A stretch of DNA of 64,000 nt from an uncultured Candidatus Actinomarina sp. (GCA_902593795.1 CACJJR010000005.1:35580-99579), one strand, 5' to 3'; shown: positions 20,252 to 31,836, counted from the first letter of the stretch. A program made the numbers and translations. The notes: generated by a model from the sequence alone, not told the origin.

Positions 20252-21762
20252 TTACTTATTGTATAAGGTTCTTTATTTCTAATAAAACGTAAAATCAATT
20301 GAAGTTCATTGAAATAGTTAATTTCTGTATAGTTCTTATCACCAGATTTTAAATAAATATCATTTTTGCCTATAGGGTCTAATTTTAGATTAATTTTATC
20401 TTGAGATATTTCTATGTTTGAATCCTTTAACAAATTAATAATTTCAGTATCTAGATTTAATATGTTTGAAATAAAATTCTCAAACTCAATATAATTCTCA
20501 AATATTATCTTAAAATTTTTTAATTTTTGAGCTTCTTCAAAATTCTGTAAAGCAGAATGTTGGTTCAAATTATTAATTAGTATTTCTAGCTCTTTCTCTT
20601 TATTTTTAAAAAATGATATTAATTTTTCATTTACATTTACTAAGTATGTATCAAGATCAAATGAATCTATACAAGCACAGTCAGTACTAAGCAATATGGA
20701 TATATCACATTGCGTTTTTCTAGAATTATTTCTTTTGCAATTCAGTGTTTCAAATTTGTAGTCTAAAAAATTTTTAAAATTTTTGGCTTTTGAATAACTT
20801 AGAAAAGGTCCTAATTGAAATAGCGTATTTTTTGTATTTTTTAATTTTGAAATTTCAAAGTTATGTTTGTTATTCTTTAACTTTACCCAATATATGTTTC
20901 TTGATATACGCCCACTTCTATTTAATGAAGGTTTTAATTTGTTAATCAGTCTATGTTCGACAATTAGTGATGAAAGTTCGTTGTTCAAATTAATAATATT
21001 TAATTTATCAGAAGAATTGACTATTTTATTTGATTTATAACTTCTTGAATAACTTAAATGTGAATTAATTCTGTTTTTTAAGTTATTAGATTTACCAACA
21101 TATTGTATATTTTTTTTGTTAGAAAATATATAAACACCGTGAGTGTTTGGAATATTTTCTATTTTGAATTTATTTTTTAAATGTAAATCAATACTATTTA
21201 AATAATAATTGACACTTTCAACATCTTTTTTATTTTTTATTTGATCAAAAACTGCGAGATTTTTAAAAACTTCATATGTAGTCAGCACATCTGCTTTGGA
21301 GTTATGTTCATTTTGATTAACTGTTTTAAAATATTTACTTAATGTTACTAATTTGTGGTTTTTTACCTTAGACCGCATCAGTGCTCTTGATAAATTTAAT
21401 GTATCTATAGTTTCATTGTCAAATTTTTGCAAGTTGTTGCTTGTTAATGCATAATTTAAAAATGATAAATCGAACTTTAAATTGTGTCCTATTATTATCG
21501 AATCAGATATAAAGTTTTTAATATTTAATATTTCATCATCAATAATTGGAGCATCTTCTACATGCCATTGATATATACCGGTTAGATTAGATATGAATAG
21601 TGGAATGTTCTGTTTAGGGTTAAATTTTGAGTAATAATCGTCTACCACTTTTTCATTCAATACTTTTAAAATATAGAGTTCAATAATTTTATTAGATCCC
21701 GCTTTAATGCCTGTGGTTTCTACATCTAGAATCGCTAAGTTCTTATTTTTTACAAAGTCCAA
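20248..21762 (-). CDS. DEDD exonuclease (DnaQ/epsilon-like) fused to GIY-YIG (UvrC N-terminal-like) nuclease domain
   Basis: LAILDVETTGIKAG, IIGHNLKFDLSFL, HNSKADVLTT (DEDDh); NTHGVYIFSNKKNIQYVGKSNNLKNRINSH (GIY-YIG). Confidence 0.9.
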   Translation of the reverse strand: MDFVKNKNLAILDVETTGIKAGSNKIIELYILKVLNEKVVDDYYSKFNPKQNIPLFISNLTGIYQWHVEDAPIIDDEILNIKNFISDSIIIGHNLKFDLSFLNYALTSNNLQKFDNETIDTLNLSRALMRSKVKNHKLVTLSKYFKTVNQNEHNSKADVLTTYEVFKNLAVFDQIKNKKDVESVNYYLNSIDLHLKNKFKIENIPNTHGVYIFSNKKNIQYVGKSNNLKNRINSHLSYSRSYKSNKIVNSSDKLNIINLNNELSSLIVEHRLINKLKPSLNRSGRISRNIYWVKLKNNKHNFEISKLKNTKNTLFQLGPFLSYSKAKNFKNFLDYKFETLNCKRNNSRKTQCDISILLSTDCACIDSFDLDTYLVNVNEKLISFFKNKEKELEILINNLNQHSALQNFEEAQKLKNFKIIFENYIEFENFISNILNLDTEIINLLKDSNIEISQDKINLKLDPIGKNDIYLKSGDKNYTEINYFNELQLILRFIRNKEPYTISK

Positions 21763-21764
21763 TT

Positions 21765-22556
21765 TTATTTAGTTAATTCCCACATACCTATAGCAGCAGC
21801 TGTTGAAGCATTTAAAGAATCTACATTATTAGTCGATCTGATGCACAAGGCTACATATTCGTTTTCAAACCACTCATTAGAAATGCCGTATTGCTCAGCA
21901 CCTACCACTACAGCAAAGTTATTTTTAGGTTTAAAATTCTCTAGACTTTCTTCACCTTCAGGATCTAAAAGAAGAATTTGATAATTATTTGAATTTAAAA
22001 AATCTCTTATCTTATTATTACTGCTGCTCCAGATGTTCATATTAAAAACATGCCCAATAGAAGCTCTGATTACATTTGGGTTAAAAATATCTGTTATTTC
22101 ATCAGAGAGAAAAATATTGTTTATACCAAAAGATTTTGCAGTTCTAATCATTGTTCCCAAGTTTCCAGGTTTCTCTATTTGATCTGGTATTAAAATAGGT
22201 CCGTTTATTTTATCAGGCAGGCTTAAATCTCTTGTATTAAATACTGCTATGAAACCATCAGGCCTATCTCGATACGACATAGCTTTAAAAACTTTTTCAG
22301 ATACTTTGACAATTCGAATATTTTCTTGCTCACATTCATTAAGTAGATCTTTATTATTTTCTCCAATGAATAGATCACTACAAAAATACAATGTATCAAT
22401 TTCATAATTTGAATCTAATAATTTATAACATTCTCTGAAACCTTCAGAAATTGATTTATTAGATGACTTCCTATTTCGATTTTTTTTCAAAGATACTAAG
22501 AATTTATATTCAGGATTATTGAGTGATTCAATATTTTTATTTGCTGAAAAATTCAT
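21765..22556 (-). CDS. TrmH/SpoU-family RNA methyltransferase
   Basis: DQIEKPGNLGTMIRTAKSFGINNIFLS, VVGAEQYGISNEW, SLNASTAAAIGMWEL. Confidence 0.93.
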   Translation of the reverse strand: MNFSANKNIESLNNPEYKFLVSLKKNRNRKSSNKSISEGFRECYKLLDSNYEIDTLYFCSDLFIGENNKDLLNECEQENIRIVKVSEKVFKAMSYRDRPDGFIAVFNTRDLSLPDKINGPILIPDQIEKPGNLGTMIRTAKSFGINNIFLSDEITDIFNPNVIRASIGHVFNMNIWSSSNNKIRDFLNSNNYQILLLDPEGEESLENFKPKNNFAVVVGAEQYGISNEWFENEYVALCIRSTNNVDSLNASTAAAIGMWELTK

Positions 22557-23142
22557 TATGTGTAAGTTTCTTTTTTATATTTTGCTTTTTAGAGTTTACT
22601 ACGTTGTTGTTTTCCACTCCTGCAGTAACCATTCCAACAATTTGATAATCATGCGGTATTTTGAATAAATCATGAATTTTTTTTCTGTCAATACTGTGAA
22701 GTCCCATAAATCCTGTTGCAAAACCTTGTTCCTCAATAAGAAGTAAGCAGTTCATTAGTGCAGCTCCAGCGTCAACATACCAATATGGAATGTCCCATTC
22801 TTTAGAATTAACTGCATTTTTTTTGTCAGAAGATGAATATCTCTTGTGATACTCTTCTTCATTTAACAATAAAAAAAATAATCCTAAAGAATTCGATATC
22901 CACGGAGATTGATTATCTTTTTTGAAACTATCTTCATTAAATATTTGTGATACAGTTTCTATTTTTTTTGTGTCGAAAGTATTTAGTATTTCAATTCCTC
23001 TTGAAAATCCAGCTGTAGGTATTTTTATTGCGTACTTTGCAATATCTTCTAAGCTATTTTTATCAAAGGAAGCTTTTTGATAACTTCTGACTACTTTCCT
23101 ATTATTTAAAAGATTTTCGAGATAGGTAGTTTCATTAGTCAT
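22537..23142 (-). CDS. Nitroreductase-family protein
   Basis: NRKVVRSYQKASFDKNSLEDIAKYAIKIPTAG; WYVDAGAALMNCLLLIEEQGFATGFMGL. Confidence 0.85.
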   Translation of the reverse strand: MTNETTYLENLLNNRKVVRSYQKASFDKNSLEDIAKYAIKIPTAGFSRGIEILNTFDTKKIETVSQIFNEDSFKKDNQSPWISNSLGLFFLLLNEEEYHKRYSSSDKKNAVNSKEWDIPYWYVDAGAALMNCLLLIEEQGFATGFMGLHSIDRKKIHDLFKIPHDYQIVGMVTAGVENNNVVNSKKQNIKKKLTHNEFFSK

Positions 23143-24202
23143 TAAAATTTTGCAATGAATTTACTACAGCGTCTCCAACTTCGCCTGTAGTCATACCCAT
23201 TTTCCCAGCTGAAAGTGAGTCAAGCTTTATAGCTGTATCAATTACAGCTTTCTCTATGTTGTCAGCGTATTTCTCTTCTCCTAGTTGCTTTACCATCATC
23301 GCAGCGGCACCAACGCAAGCTAAAGGATTAATAGCATTTTGATTTGTATATTTTGGTGCAGAACCTCCTATAGGTTCAAACATGGAAACCCCTTCTGGAT
23401 TAATATTACCACCAGCAGCAATACCCATACCACCCTGAATCATCGCACCTAAATCGGTGATAATATCTCCAAACATATTATCAGTAACTATTACATCAAA
23501 CCATTCTGGATTTTTCACCATCCACATACACACAGCGTCGACATGGCCATAGTCTGTTTCAATTTCAGGATAATCTTTTGCCACATCATAAAAGATTCTT
23601 TCCCATAAATCGTGTGCATAAGTTAAAACATTAGTCTTCGCACATAATGTAATTTTTTTACGGTTATTATTTTTTGTATATTCAAAAGCATATTTTATAC
23701 ACCTGTGTATTGCATAATATGAATTAATTGATTCTTGAGTAGCAATTTCATTTTCAGTTCCGTAATGAATATAGCCTCCAGCCCCTGCATAAAGTCCTTC
23801 AGTATTTTCTCTAACAACAACAAAGTTGATATCTTCCGGCTTCTTATTTGCTAAGGGAGTTTCTACACCTGGATACAGAACCACAGGCCTTAAATTTATA
23901 TACTGATCAAATTCTTTTCTAAGTTTAAGGAGTATTCCTTGCTCAAGTATTCCAGGCTTTACACCAGGGTGACCTATTGCTCCTAATAAGACTGCATCAG
24001 CGTTCTTTAATTGCTCAATGTCTTGATCTGTGACAAGTTCTCCTGAACTTAGATACCTGTCACCACCTAAATCATTATTACTAAAAATAAATTCTACACC
24101 ATAGTCTGCAGAAGTTGCTTTAAGAACTTTAACTGCTTCATTTACTACTTCTGGACCAGTTCCATCACCAGGAAGTAATGATATGTTATATTGTTTACTC
24201 AT
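23135..24202 (-). CDS. leuB: 3-isopropylmalate dehydrogenase
   Basis: [54 protein letters not shown]; next to leuA. Confidence 0.88.
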   Translation of the reverse strand: MSKQYNISLLPGDGTGPEVVNEAVKVLKATSADYGVEFIFSNNDLGGDRYLSSGELVTDQDIEQLKNADAVLLGAIGHPGVKPGILEQGILLKLRKEFDQYINLRPVVLYPGVETPLANKKPEDINFVVVRENTEGLYAGAGGYIHYGTENEIATQESINSYYAIHRCIKYAFEYTKNNNRKKITLCAKTNVLTYAHDLWERIFYDVAKDYPEIETDYGHVDAVCMWMVKNPEWFDVIVTDNMFGDIITDLGAMIQGGMGIAAGGNINPEGVSMFEPIGGSAPKYTNQNAINPLACVGAAAMMVKQLGEEKYADNIEKAVIDTAIKLDSLSAGKMGMTTGEVGDAVVNSLQNFND

Positions 24203-25689
24203 TTGTTTAACGCATTCAAAAATGACTCTACGGAACCTTGTACAACATCAGTTGAAACAGCTCTTCCTTGCTTCATTAAGTGTCCATCATTTATTATTGT
24301 CACAATTTCAGCAGTTGCATCAGCACCTTTTGTAATGCTCTCAACTCTATAGTCAATTAAAGTTGCGTCTGATTTAAGAATAATTTTAACTGCAGTAAAT
24401 GCAGCATGAATCATACCATCTCCAGTTGCTTCTTCAGTCACTTCCTTATCGCCAACTTTAAGAGTTACACTAGCTGATGCGAATTCATCTTTACTGTTTA
24501 CAGAAACTGAAATAAGCTTTGCAGCATCATTTTTTGTTTCAACTTGTCCTACTATTGCTCTTAGTTCATTTTCTACAATTTCACCTTTTCTATCAGCAAT
24601 TTTTTTAAATGTATCAAAAGCATTATTAAAAGCATCATCATCTAAAGTAATTTCTAATTTATCTAGGGCGTCTTTGAATCCCGCTCTACCAGAATGTTTT
24701 CCTAGTATAATTTTTGCCTCCTGACCTACTGAATCAGGGGACATGATTTCATAAGTAGTTGTATTTCTTAAATAACCATGTTGATGAATTCCTGATTCGT
24801 GACTAAAGGCATTTTTGCCAACAACTGCCTTATTATATTGAACAGGATATCCAGTGAGTTTAGATACTAATCTTGATGTTTCAAATATCTCTTGAGTTTC
24901 AGCTTTAATTTCTACTCCAAATTGATCTTGTCTTGTTTTCACTGCCATAATAATTTCTTCAGTAGAAGTATTTCCTGCTCTTTCACCAATTCCATTTATA
25001 GCACCTTCAATTTGTCTCGCACCTGCAGTAATTGCTGTTAATGAATTAGCAACTGCTAATCCTAAATCATTATGGCAGTGTGTAGAAATTATTACATCAT
25101 CGTTACCACCTTTGACTTCATCATAAACTGCCGTTAATAAATCTAGGTAATCCTGAGGAGTTGCATATCCAACTGTATCTGGAACATTAATTGTTGTGGC
25201 TCCTTCTTCTACAGCCACTTTTAATACCTCAATAAGAAAATCTTTGTCAGTCCTTGTAGCATCTTGTGCTGAGAATTCTATGTTTTCACAAAGCTTTTTT
25301 GCATACTTTACAGACTCTTTTGTATCATTTAATACTTCCTCTTTGGTTTTTCGCAACATGTGCTCCATATGAATTTGAGATGTAGAAGTAAAAACATGTA
25401 TTCTTGATTCTTTAGCAACTTTTATTGCTTCCCATGCCTGTTCTATGTCATCTGGGTGACACCTAGCAAGAGAAGCAATAGTAGAATTTTTTATATTTTT
25501 TGCAATCAAATTTACACCTTCCCAGTCGCCAGGTGATGATGCTGCAAAACCAGCTTCAATTACATCAACCTTTAATTTTTCAAGCTGTTGTGCAATTAAC
25601 AACTTCTCTGATGGAGTTAAGGCTATTCCGGGACTTTGCTCACCATCTCTAAGTGTTGTGTCAAATATGACTAGTTTATCGTCGCTCAT
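24199..25689 (-). CDS. leuA: 2-isopropylmalate synthase
   Basis: [64 protein letters not shown]. Confidence 0.95.
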   Translation of the reverse strand: MSDDKLVIFDTTLRDGEQSPGIALTPSEKLLIAQQLEKLKVDVIEAGFAASSPGDWEGVNLIAKNIKNSTIASLARCHPDDIEQAWEAIKVAKESRIHVFTSTSQIHMEHMLRKTKEEVLNDTKESVKYAKKLCENIEFSAQDATRTDKDFLIEVLKVAVEEGATTINVPDTVGYATPQDYLDLLTAVYDEVKGGNDDVIISTHCHNDLGLAVANSLTAITAGARQIEGAINGIGERAGNTSTEEIIMAVKTRQDQFGVEIKAETQEIFETSRLVSKLTGYPVQYNKAVVGKNAFSHESGIHQHGYLRNTTTYEIMSPDSVGQEAKIILGKHSGRAGFKDALDKLEITLDDDAFNNAFDTFKKIADRKGEIVENELRAIVGQVETKNDAAKLISVSVNSKDEFASASVTLKVGDKEVTEEATGDGMIHAAFTAVKIILKSDATLIDYRVESITKGADATAEIVTIINDGHLMKQGRAVSTDVVQGSVESFLNALNK

Positions 25690-26702
25690 TTATCTTTTGA
25701 TATATCCTTAGCATTCAAAAAAGGCATCATTTCTCTTAGACCCTTGCCAACTTCTTCAAGTTGGTGTTTTGAAGCTTCCGCTCTTTTTTCGTTTAAAAAA
25801 GGAGACCCCTCTCTAGCTTGTGCCATCCACTCTTTAGCAAATGCACCAGATTGTATTTCTTCAAGAACTTTTTTCATTTCACCTTTTGTTTCAGAAGTTA
25901 TTATTCTTGAGCCCCTTGAAAAATCACCATATTCTGCTGTATCAGATATTGAATGCCTCATCCACTCAAAGCCACCTTCGTACATCAAATCAACAATTAG
26001 TTTTACTTCATGCAAGGTTTCAAAGTAAGCACTTTCTGGTTGGTATCCAGCTTCCACGAGTGTTTCAAAGCCATTTCTTATTAATTCAGTCAAACCTCCA
26101 CATAGAACAACTTGTTCACCAAATAAATCAGTTTCAGTTTCTTCTTTAAATGTGGTTCTTAAAATACCAGCTCTACCGCCACCAATTGCCGATGCATATG
26201 ACATTGCAATATTTTCAGTATTTCCTGAAGCATCTTTATGAACAGCTACAAGACATGGCATTCCACTACCTTCTGCATAGGTTCTTCTTAAAAGATGACC
26301 AGGGCCCTTTGGAGCAACCATAGCAACAGATAAATCTTCCCTTGGAACTATTTCATTAAAATGAATGTTGAAACCGTGTGCGAAGAGTAGGGTAGCCCCT
26401 TCTTTCATATGCAATGAGATTTCAGAGTTATAAACATCTGCCATAACTTGATCTGGTAAAAGAAGCATTACTATGTCAGCATCTTTAGTTGCATTTTCTA
26501 AGTTTGCGACTTTTAAACCCATTTCTTCAGCTCTATTGAAAGACTCAGATTCCTCTCTTAACCCAACAGTTATATCTACGCCAGACTCATGCAAGTTAAG
26601 TGAATGAGCATGTCCTTGACTACCAAAACCTATTACAGCTACTTTCTTTGACTTTATCAATTCTTGATCTATTGATGAGTCATAAATTATTTTGCTTTCC
26701 AT
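25686..26702 (-). CDS. ilvC: Ketol-acid reductoisomerase
   Basis: [72 protein letters not shown]. Confidence 0.97.
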   Translation of the reverse strand: MESKIIYDSSIDQELIKSKKVAVIGFGSQGHAHSLNLHESGVDITVGLREESESFNRAEEMGLKVANLENATKDADIVMLLLPDQVMADVYNSEISLHMKEGATLLFAHGFNIHFNEIVPREDLSVAMVAPKGPGHLLRRTYAEGSGMPCLVAVHKDASGNTENIAMSYASAIGGGRAGILRTTFKEETETDLFGEQVVLCGGLTELIRNGFETLVEAGYQPESAYFETLHEVKLIVDLMYEGGFEWMRHSISDTAEYGDFSRGSRIITSETKGEMKKVLEEIQSGAFAKEWMAQAREGSPFLNEKRAEASKHQLEEVGKGLREMMPFLNAKDISKDK

Positions 26703-26711
26703 ATATCCTCC

Positions 26712-27185
26712 TTACAAATTAGATTGCAGTGCTATTCTTCCACCTCTTACCATTTCTATAATTCCAAAAGGTTTCATCAAAGATTCAAATTTGTCTAGTT
26801 CCTTAGATGAACCTGTTAATTCAAAAATTGCAAAATCCTGTCCTACATCTACGGAAGTAGCATTTGAAAGAGAAGCTTTTTCAATTACAGAAGTTTGAGA
26901 ATCTTTGTTTATAGAAACTTTCAATAATAAAACTTCAGTTTCAATTGTCATAGATGGATCAAGTTCAACTATTTTTATAACATTAACTAATTTGTTTAAT
27001 TGTTTTTTTACTTGTTCAACAGCATCTAGTTCAGTAACTATTGTCATCTTGGATCTGCCTTCAATATTTGTTGGCCCAACGGAAAGAGAATTTATGTTGA
27101 AACCTCTTCTTGAAATAGTTGATGACACCCTTGCTAGAACTCCAGGTTTATCCTCTACTAAAACTGATAAAATTCTCTCACTCAT
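26712..27185 (-). CDS. ilvN: Acetolactate synthase small subunit
   Basis: LSVLVEDKPGVLARVSSTISRRGFNINSLSVGPT ACT domain; downstream of ilvB. Confidence 0.95.
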   Translation of the reverse strand: MSERILSVLVEDKPGVLARVSSTISRRGFNINSLSVGPTNIEGRSKMTIVTELDAVEQVKKQLNKLVNVIKIVELDPSMTIETEVLLLKVSINKDSQTSVIEKASLSNATSVDVGQDFAIFELTGSSKELDKFESLMKPFGIIEMVRGGRIALQSNL

Positions 27186-28894
27186 AAATTTTTAAGATCT
27201 TCTTTATTCATAATTATCTGATCGTTGCTTCCACCTGCAGGCACCATAGGAAATACCATATCATCTGGGTCAACAACACAATCTACCAAAACTGGTTTAT
27301 CGTTTATTTCTAACATTTTGTTAAAAACTTTTTCAACATCAGATTTTTCCATCATTCTCATGCCAATAGCACCCATTGATTCTGCTAATTTAACATAGTC
27401 AGGTGTATCGTGGGTTAGTTCAGAAGCAGAAAACTTACTATTGTAAAATATCTTTTGCCACTGACGTACCATCCCATGGTTACCATTATTAAAAACAACG
27501 ATCTTTATAGGAATATTTTCCGTAGAAGCTGTAATAAGCTCCTGACATGTCATTTGAAAGCATCCATCACCATCTAAAGCCAAAACTAATTTATTTGGGT
27601 ATGCTGTTTTAGCTCCAATTGCACCAGGTAGAGCATAGCCCATTGTTCCTAAACCACCTGAATTTAACCAAGTATTAGGTTCAGTAAAATTCCAGTGCTG
27701 GGAAATCCACATTTGATGTTGCCCAACTCCTGAAACTACAATTGCTTCCTCTTTAGTAAGTTTTTGAAGCTCTTCAAGTACATAAGGAACTTTGAGAGGC
27801 CCCTTGGCTTCTTGTTTGTAAGATAGAGGAAACTTAGATTTCATATCTTTAAGTTCTGATATCCAGCCTTCAGTATCTAGATTTGTGTCGTCAAGTGATT
27901 CTATGAGTCCTTTTATTACACTTTTTGCATCACCAACAATTGGTACTTCTGCATCTCTTACTTTTCCAATCTCTGCAGGATCTATATCTGCGTGAATAAC
28001 TTTTGCATTTTGTGCAAAAAAAGATGGATTAGCAGTTACTCTGTCATCAAACCTAACACCTATTGCAATCAATAAGTCTGCATTTTGGATAGAGGTTGTT
28101 GCGGTATAATTTCCATGCATTCCTGGCATTTCAAGACATAATTCATGTCCATCAGGGAATGCTCCTCTTCCCATAAGAGTAGTAACAACGGGGATTTTAA
28201 ATTTTGTAGCTAAATCGAACAGTTCGGTATTTGCTTTAGAATGAATGATTCCTCCACCAACGTATAAAATCGGTTTTTTAGATTTTTTAATTAAATTTGA
28301 AGCCTGTTGAACCATTTTAGGGTTTGGCTCAAGCGTTGGTTTGTATCCAGGTAGGTCTAATGCACCTGGTTCAACCCAAGAAGCTTGTTGATTAAGAATA
28401 TCTTTTGGTATATCGATTAATACTGGGCCGGGTCTTCCAGTAGTGGCAATATATTTTGCCTCTTTTAAAATCTGAGGTATTTCAGAAGCATCTGTAATTA
28501 AATAATTATGTTTTGTTGCTGCCATTGAAAGGCCAACAGTGTAAGCCTCTTGAAAAGCATCATTTCCAATAGCATCTGATGCTACTTGTCCGGTAATAGC
28601 TAATAAAGGAGTAGAGTCCATTAATGCATTTGCTAAAGGTGTAATTAAGTTTGTTGCACCAGGGCCAGAAGTAGCTATTACAACACCAAGCTCACCTGTT
28701 GCCTGAGCGTATCCTTCAGCCATGTGCCCAGCACCTTGTTCATGTCTAGCGAGTATGTGTCGAATAGGACTATCGTATAAAGGATCATAAGCAGGGAGTA
28801 TTGCACCACCTGGCACACCAAATACTGTAGAAACATTAATATGCTCTAAACCTCTTATTACTAATTCTGCGCCACTTAATTTGTCTTTTGTCAT
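27182..28894 (-). CDS. ilvB: Acetolactate synthase large subunit
   Basis: GGAILPAYDPLYDSPIRHILARHEQGAGHMAEGYAQATG, GDGCFQMTCQEL, ThDP-binding region. Confidence 0.97.
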   Translation of the reverse strand: MTKDKLSGAELVIRGLEHINVSTVFGVPGGAILPAYDPLYDSPIRHILARHEQGAGHMAEGYAQATGELGVVIATSGPGATNLITPLANALMDSTPLLAITGQVASDAIGNDAFQEAYTVGLSMAATKHNYLITDASEIPQILKEAKYIATTGRPGPVLIDIPKDILNQQASWVEPGALDLPGYKPTLEPNPKMVQQASNLIKKSKKPILYVGGGIIHSKANTELFDLATKFKIPVVTTLMGRGAFPDGHELCLEMPGMHGNYTATTSIQNADLLIAIGVRFDDRVTANPSFFAQNAKVIHADIDPAEIGKVRDAEVPIVGDAKSVIKGLIESLDDTNLDTEGWISELKDMKSKFPLSYKQEAKGPLKVPYVLEELQKLTKEEAIVVSGVGQHQMWISQHWNFTEPNTWLNSGGLGTMGYALPGAIGAKTAYPNKLVLALDGDGCFQMTCQELITASTENIPIKIVVFNNGNHGMVRQWQKIFYNSKFSASELTHDTPDYVKLAESMGAIGMRMMEKSDVEKVFNKMLEINDKPVLVDCVVDPDDMVFPMVPAGGSNDQIIMNKEDLKNL

Positions 28895-28911
28895 ATATTT
28901 TTATCGTTCCT

Positions 28912-28941
28912 AAAAAAAAACCCCCCTATTTTTTTGGGAGG
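28912..28941 (-). terminator. Intrinsic terminator (attenuator) in the ilvB leader
   Basis: mRNA sense: CCTCCC-AAAAAAATA-GGGGGG (6-bp stem with one GU) followed by nine U's; lies just before the ilvB ATG. Confidence 0.85.
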
Positions 28942-28965
28942 CGCTCATCAAAGCAAAATGAGCGC
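28941..28965 (-). promoter_or_regulatory. Leader hairpin upstream of the attenuator terminator
   Basis: Perfect 8-bp stem GCGCTCAT/ATGAGCGC, 9-nt loop TTTGCTTTG; its 5' arm starts at the last base of the leader-peptide stop codon. Confidence 0.8.
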
Positions 28966-29015
28966 TAAATAAGTAATAGCACCAATTTTGAAATGACTAC
29001 ATTTAAATTTTTCAT
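28965..29015 (-). CDS. Branched-chain amino acid leader peptide MKNLNVVISKLVLLLI
   Basis: ATG AAA AAT TTA AAT GTA GTC ATT TCA AAA TTG GTG CTA TTA CTT ATT TAG; 10 of 16 codons are Leu/Val/Ile, followed immediately by hairpin and terminator upstream of ilvB. Confidence 0.88.
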   Translation of the reverse strand: MKNLNVVISKLVLLLI

Positions 29016-29023
29016 TTAGAATA

Positions 29024-29031
29024 ACTATAGT
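29024..29031. promoter_or_regulatory. Shared palindromic -10 element (ACTATAGT) for divergent ilvB-leader and queG transcription
   Basis: ACTATAGT is its own reverse complement, giving TATAGT on both strands; 8 nt from the leader ATG (-) and 14 nt from the queG ATG (+). Confidence 0.55.
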
Positions 29032-29045
29032 AAAGCCAAAAAAAA

Positions 29046-30155
29046 ATGAAAGAAATAAATATTATAAATTTTTTAGAAGACAACGATATTAAATTGTCTT
29101 CTAATTTCAAATTAGGAGTAACTAGCCTTCCTTCTAACATAAATTTTGAAAAAAAAATTAGTGAAATAAAAGATAAACAACTTCATGCAAATATGAAGTT
29201 TACTTTTTCAAAACCAGAATATTCAGGTTTAGCCGACAAATTTAGTTGGGCTAAATCAGCATTACTCTTAACTTACAACTATAAAAATAAAACTCAGCCC
29301 TCAATGCTTGTTTCCCCTGGCTATGGTCAAATAGCTAGGTTTGCAGAAGAAGATTATTATCTTCCTTTAAAAAATAAAATTTTAGAAATTGAAAAAGTAT
29401 TTGAAAATTTAAATGTAAAATTTCAGTCATTTATTGATAATCCAAGTCACTATGATCGTACATTTTTTGTATCTTCAGGACTAGGCTGGCAGGGTAAAAG
29501 CACAATGATGCTTACGCCAGGTTCAGGACCATGGCAATTGCTATCAACTATCTATGTTGATTTTAATTTTAAAGAAAATAAAAATTCGGAATTTTCTTGT
29601 GGAGAATGTAATTTGTGTCAAATTTCATGCCCAACAGGTGCATTAGACATTGATTATAAATTAGATTCAAATAAGTGTATTTCTTACTGGTTACAATCTC
29701 CTGAGATTATTCCATATGAAATAAGAGATGCAATTGGAAATAAGTTTTACGGTTGTGATGATTGCCTAACCTCATGCCCTCCAGGTCAAGAGAACAAAAT
29801 TATTGTTACATTTAATGAAAACCAAAGAGTGAATCTTCAAGAAATTATTGAATCTGACGATGAGCGTTTACTTGAAAAATACTATTGGTTTTATATACCA
29901 AAAAGGAATGCTGAATTTTTAAAAAGAAATGCCATTATTGCATTGGGGAATAATCCTGATAACAGTACTTCAGAATTTTTTAGAAATGTTTATTCGAAAT
30001 TCTCGACGCACTTAAAAATTTATATACTTTGGGCTCTTGTTAAGGATAATAATTTTGAATTGTGTGAACAATTAATTAAATTGTATGATTCAGGTAATCC
30101 AAACATATTGGAAGAATATGAAAAATTAAAAGAAATGATTTCGTTGGTCAAATAA
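29046..30155 (+). CDS. queG: Epoxyqueuosine reductase
   Basis: [13 protein letters not shown], two 4Fe-4S motifs [16 protein letters not shown] and [12 protein letters not shown]. Confidence 0.88.
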   Translation: MKEINIINFLEDNDIKLSSNFKLGVTSLPSNINFEKKISEIKDKQLHANMKFTFSKPEYSGLADKFSWAKSALLLTYNYKNKTQPSMLVSPGYGQIARFAEEDYYLPLKNKILEIEKVFENLNVKFQSFIDNPSHYDRTFFVSSGLGWQGKSTMMLTPGSGPWQLLSTIYVDFNFKENKNSEFSCGECNLCQISCPTGALDIDYKLDSNKCISYWLQSPEIIPYEIRDAIGNKFYGCDDCLTSCPPGQENKIIVTFNENQRVNLQEIIESDDERLLEKYYWFYIPKRNAEFLKRNAIIALGNNPDNSTSEFFRNVYSKFSTHLKIYILWALVKDNNFELCEQLIKLYDSGNPNILEEYEKLKEMISLVK

Positions 30156-30169
30156 TCTATTCTTATTCT

Positions 30170-31831
30170 ATGGCAAAAATATCTGATGATGTAACACAAG
30201 GTGTAAACAAATCTGCTGCGCGTGCAATGCTCCGTGCAGTTGGACTAAAGGATGATGATTTTAATAAATTTCAAGTTGGTATTGTCTCTGCTGGTAATGA
30301 AGTAACACCATGTAATCTTACAGGACCTGAATTATCTGAACATGCAAAGGTAGGAGTTAATGGTCCAGATTCTGCAGGATTAATTTTTTCAACTATTGCA
30401 GTTTCTGACGGTATTTCTATGGGTCATGAAGGGATGAGAGCTTCACTTGTCTCTAGAGAAGTTATTGCAGACTCAGTTGAATTAGTTATGCACGCTGAAA
30501 GATTTGATGGAATGGTTACAATAGCTGGTTGTGATAAGTCGTTACCGGGTATGTTGATGGCTGCAGGAAGAATTAATAGACCAGCCATATTTCTTTATGG
30601 CGGAAGTAGTTTGCCTGGTGTTTACAACGGTAAAGATATATCTATAGTCGATGTTTTTGAAGGTATTGGCGCATATGAAAAAGGAATGATATCAAAAGAA
30701 GATTTATATGAAATAGAGTGTGCAGCATGTCCTGGAGTAGGGTCCTGTGCAGGAATGTTTACCGCAAATACTATGGCATCTGTTGGTGAAGCTATAGGGA
30801 TGAGCTTACCTGGCACTGCGTCAATACCAGCAGAGGATGATAGATTAAGGGTTGCTGCCAAAGAATCAGGTAAACAATTAAATTATTTATTAAAGAACGA
30901 TATAAAACCTCGAGATATTATGACTAAAGATGCGTTCACCAATGCAATAACAACTGTTCTTGCATTAGGAGGTAGTTCAAATGCCGTACTTCATCTTTTA
31001 GCTATCGCTCATGAGTCAAAAATGGATTTAGGTTTAGAATCTTTTGATCAGCTAAGTCGCAATGTACCACATCTTGCTGATATGAAACCATTTGGAAAAT
31101 TTCATATGGTTGATTTAGATAAAATTGGTGGTGTACCTGTTGTTTCAAAAATACTTTTAGAAAATAATCTAATAAATCCAGATTGTTTGACTGTTACTGG
31201 AATGACTGTAGGAGAAAATTTAGAGAAAGTAGAAATACCGAAAAACCAAGATGTTATCAGTTTTCCAGACAATCCAATATCTAATGAGGGAGGCATAGCT
31301 GTTTTGAAAGGCAGTTTGTCACCAAAAGGTTCAGTAGTCAAAACTGCTGGAATTGATGTCAATAATTTTTCAGGACCAGCAAATGTATTTGACAGTGAAC
31401 AAGATGCATTAGATGCACTTTTTAATGGCGATATAGAAAAGGGACAGGTAGTTGTAATAAGAAATGAGGGACCAAAGGGTGGCCCAGGCATGAGAGAAAT
31501 GCTACAAATAACTGCAGCAATCAAAGGTGCTGGGCTTGGCAAAGATGTTTTGTTAATTACAGATGGAAGATTTTCAGGAGGTACAACTGGTTTATGTATA
31601 GGTCATGTAGCTCCCGAAAGTTTTGATAAAGGCCCTATATCTATATGTAAAGATGGAGACATTATCAGTCTTGATATTTCAAACAGAACCATAGATTTAA
31701 ACATATCTGAATCGGAAATGAATAAACGGCTTGGTCTACTTACTCTTCCAGAGCCTCGATATAAATCTGGAGTGCTCTTCAAGTATTCTAAATTGGTCAG
31801 TGGTTCAGACACCGGAGCAGTTACAAATTAA
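30170..31831 (+). CDS. ilvD: Dihydroxy-acid dehydratase
   Basis: [54 protein letters not shown]. Confidence 0.96.
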   Translation: MAKISDDVTQGVNKSAARAMLRAVGLKDDDFNKFQVGIVSAGNEVTPCNLTGPELSEHAKVGVNGPDSAGLIFSTIAVSDGISMGHEGMRASLVSREVIADSVELVMHAERFDGMVTIAGCDKSLPGMLMAAGRINRPAIFLYGGSSLPGVYNGKDISIVDVFEGIGAYEKGMISKEDLYEIECAACPGVGSCAGMFTANTMASVGEAIGMSLPGTASIPAEDDRLRVAAKESGKQLNYLLKNDIKPRDIMTKDAFTNAITTVLALGGSSNAVLHLLAIAHESKMDLGLESFDQLSRNVPHLADMKPFGKFHMVDLDKIGGVPVVSKILLENNLINPDCLTVTGMTVGENLEKVEIPKNQDVISFPDNPISNEGGIAVLKGSLSPKGSVVKTAGIDVNNFSGPANVFDSEQDALDALFNGDIEKGQVVVIRNEGPKGGPGMREMLQITAAIKGAGLGKDVLLITDGRFSGGTTGLCIGHVAPESFDKGPISICKDGDIISLDISNRTIDLNISESEMNKRLGLLTLPEPRYKSGVLFKYSKLVSGSDTGAVTN

Positions 31832-31836
31832 ATAAC

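Noticed and set aside
25744-26149. Plus-strand ORFs of 94 and 102 aa opposite ilvC
   Set aside because: Antisense to highly conserved ilvC; low-complexity mirror ORFs, no independent start or domain evidence.
28911-28926. Homopolymer runs (A9, C6) as possible sequencing artefact
   Set aside because: Explained as the U-tract and G-run of the attenuator terminator; exact run length may still be uncertain.
31102-31812. Minus-strand ORFs opposite ilvD
   Set aside because: Antisense shadow ORFs rich in Ser/Pro/Ile, typical of reverse-complemented coding DNA.
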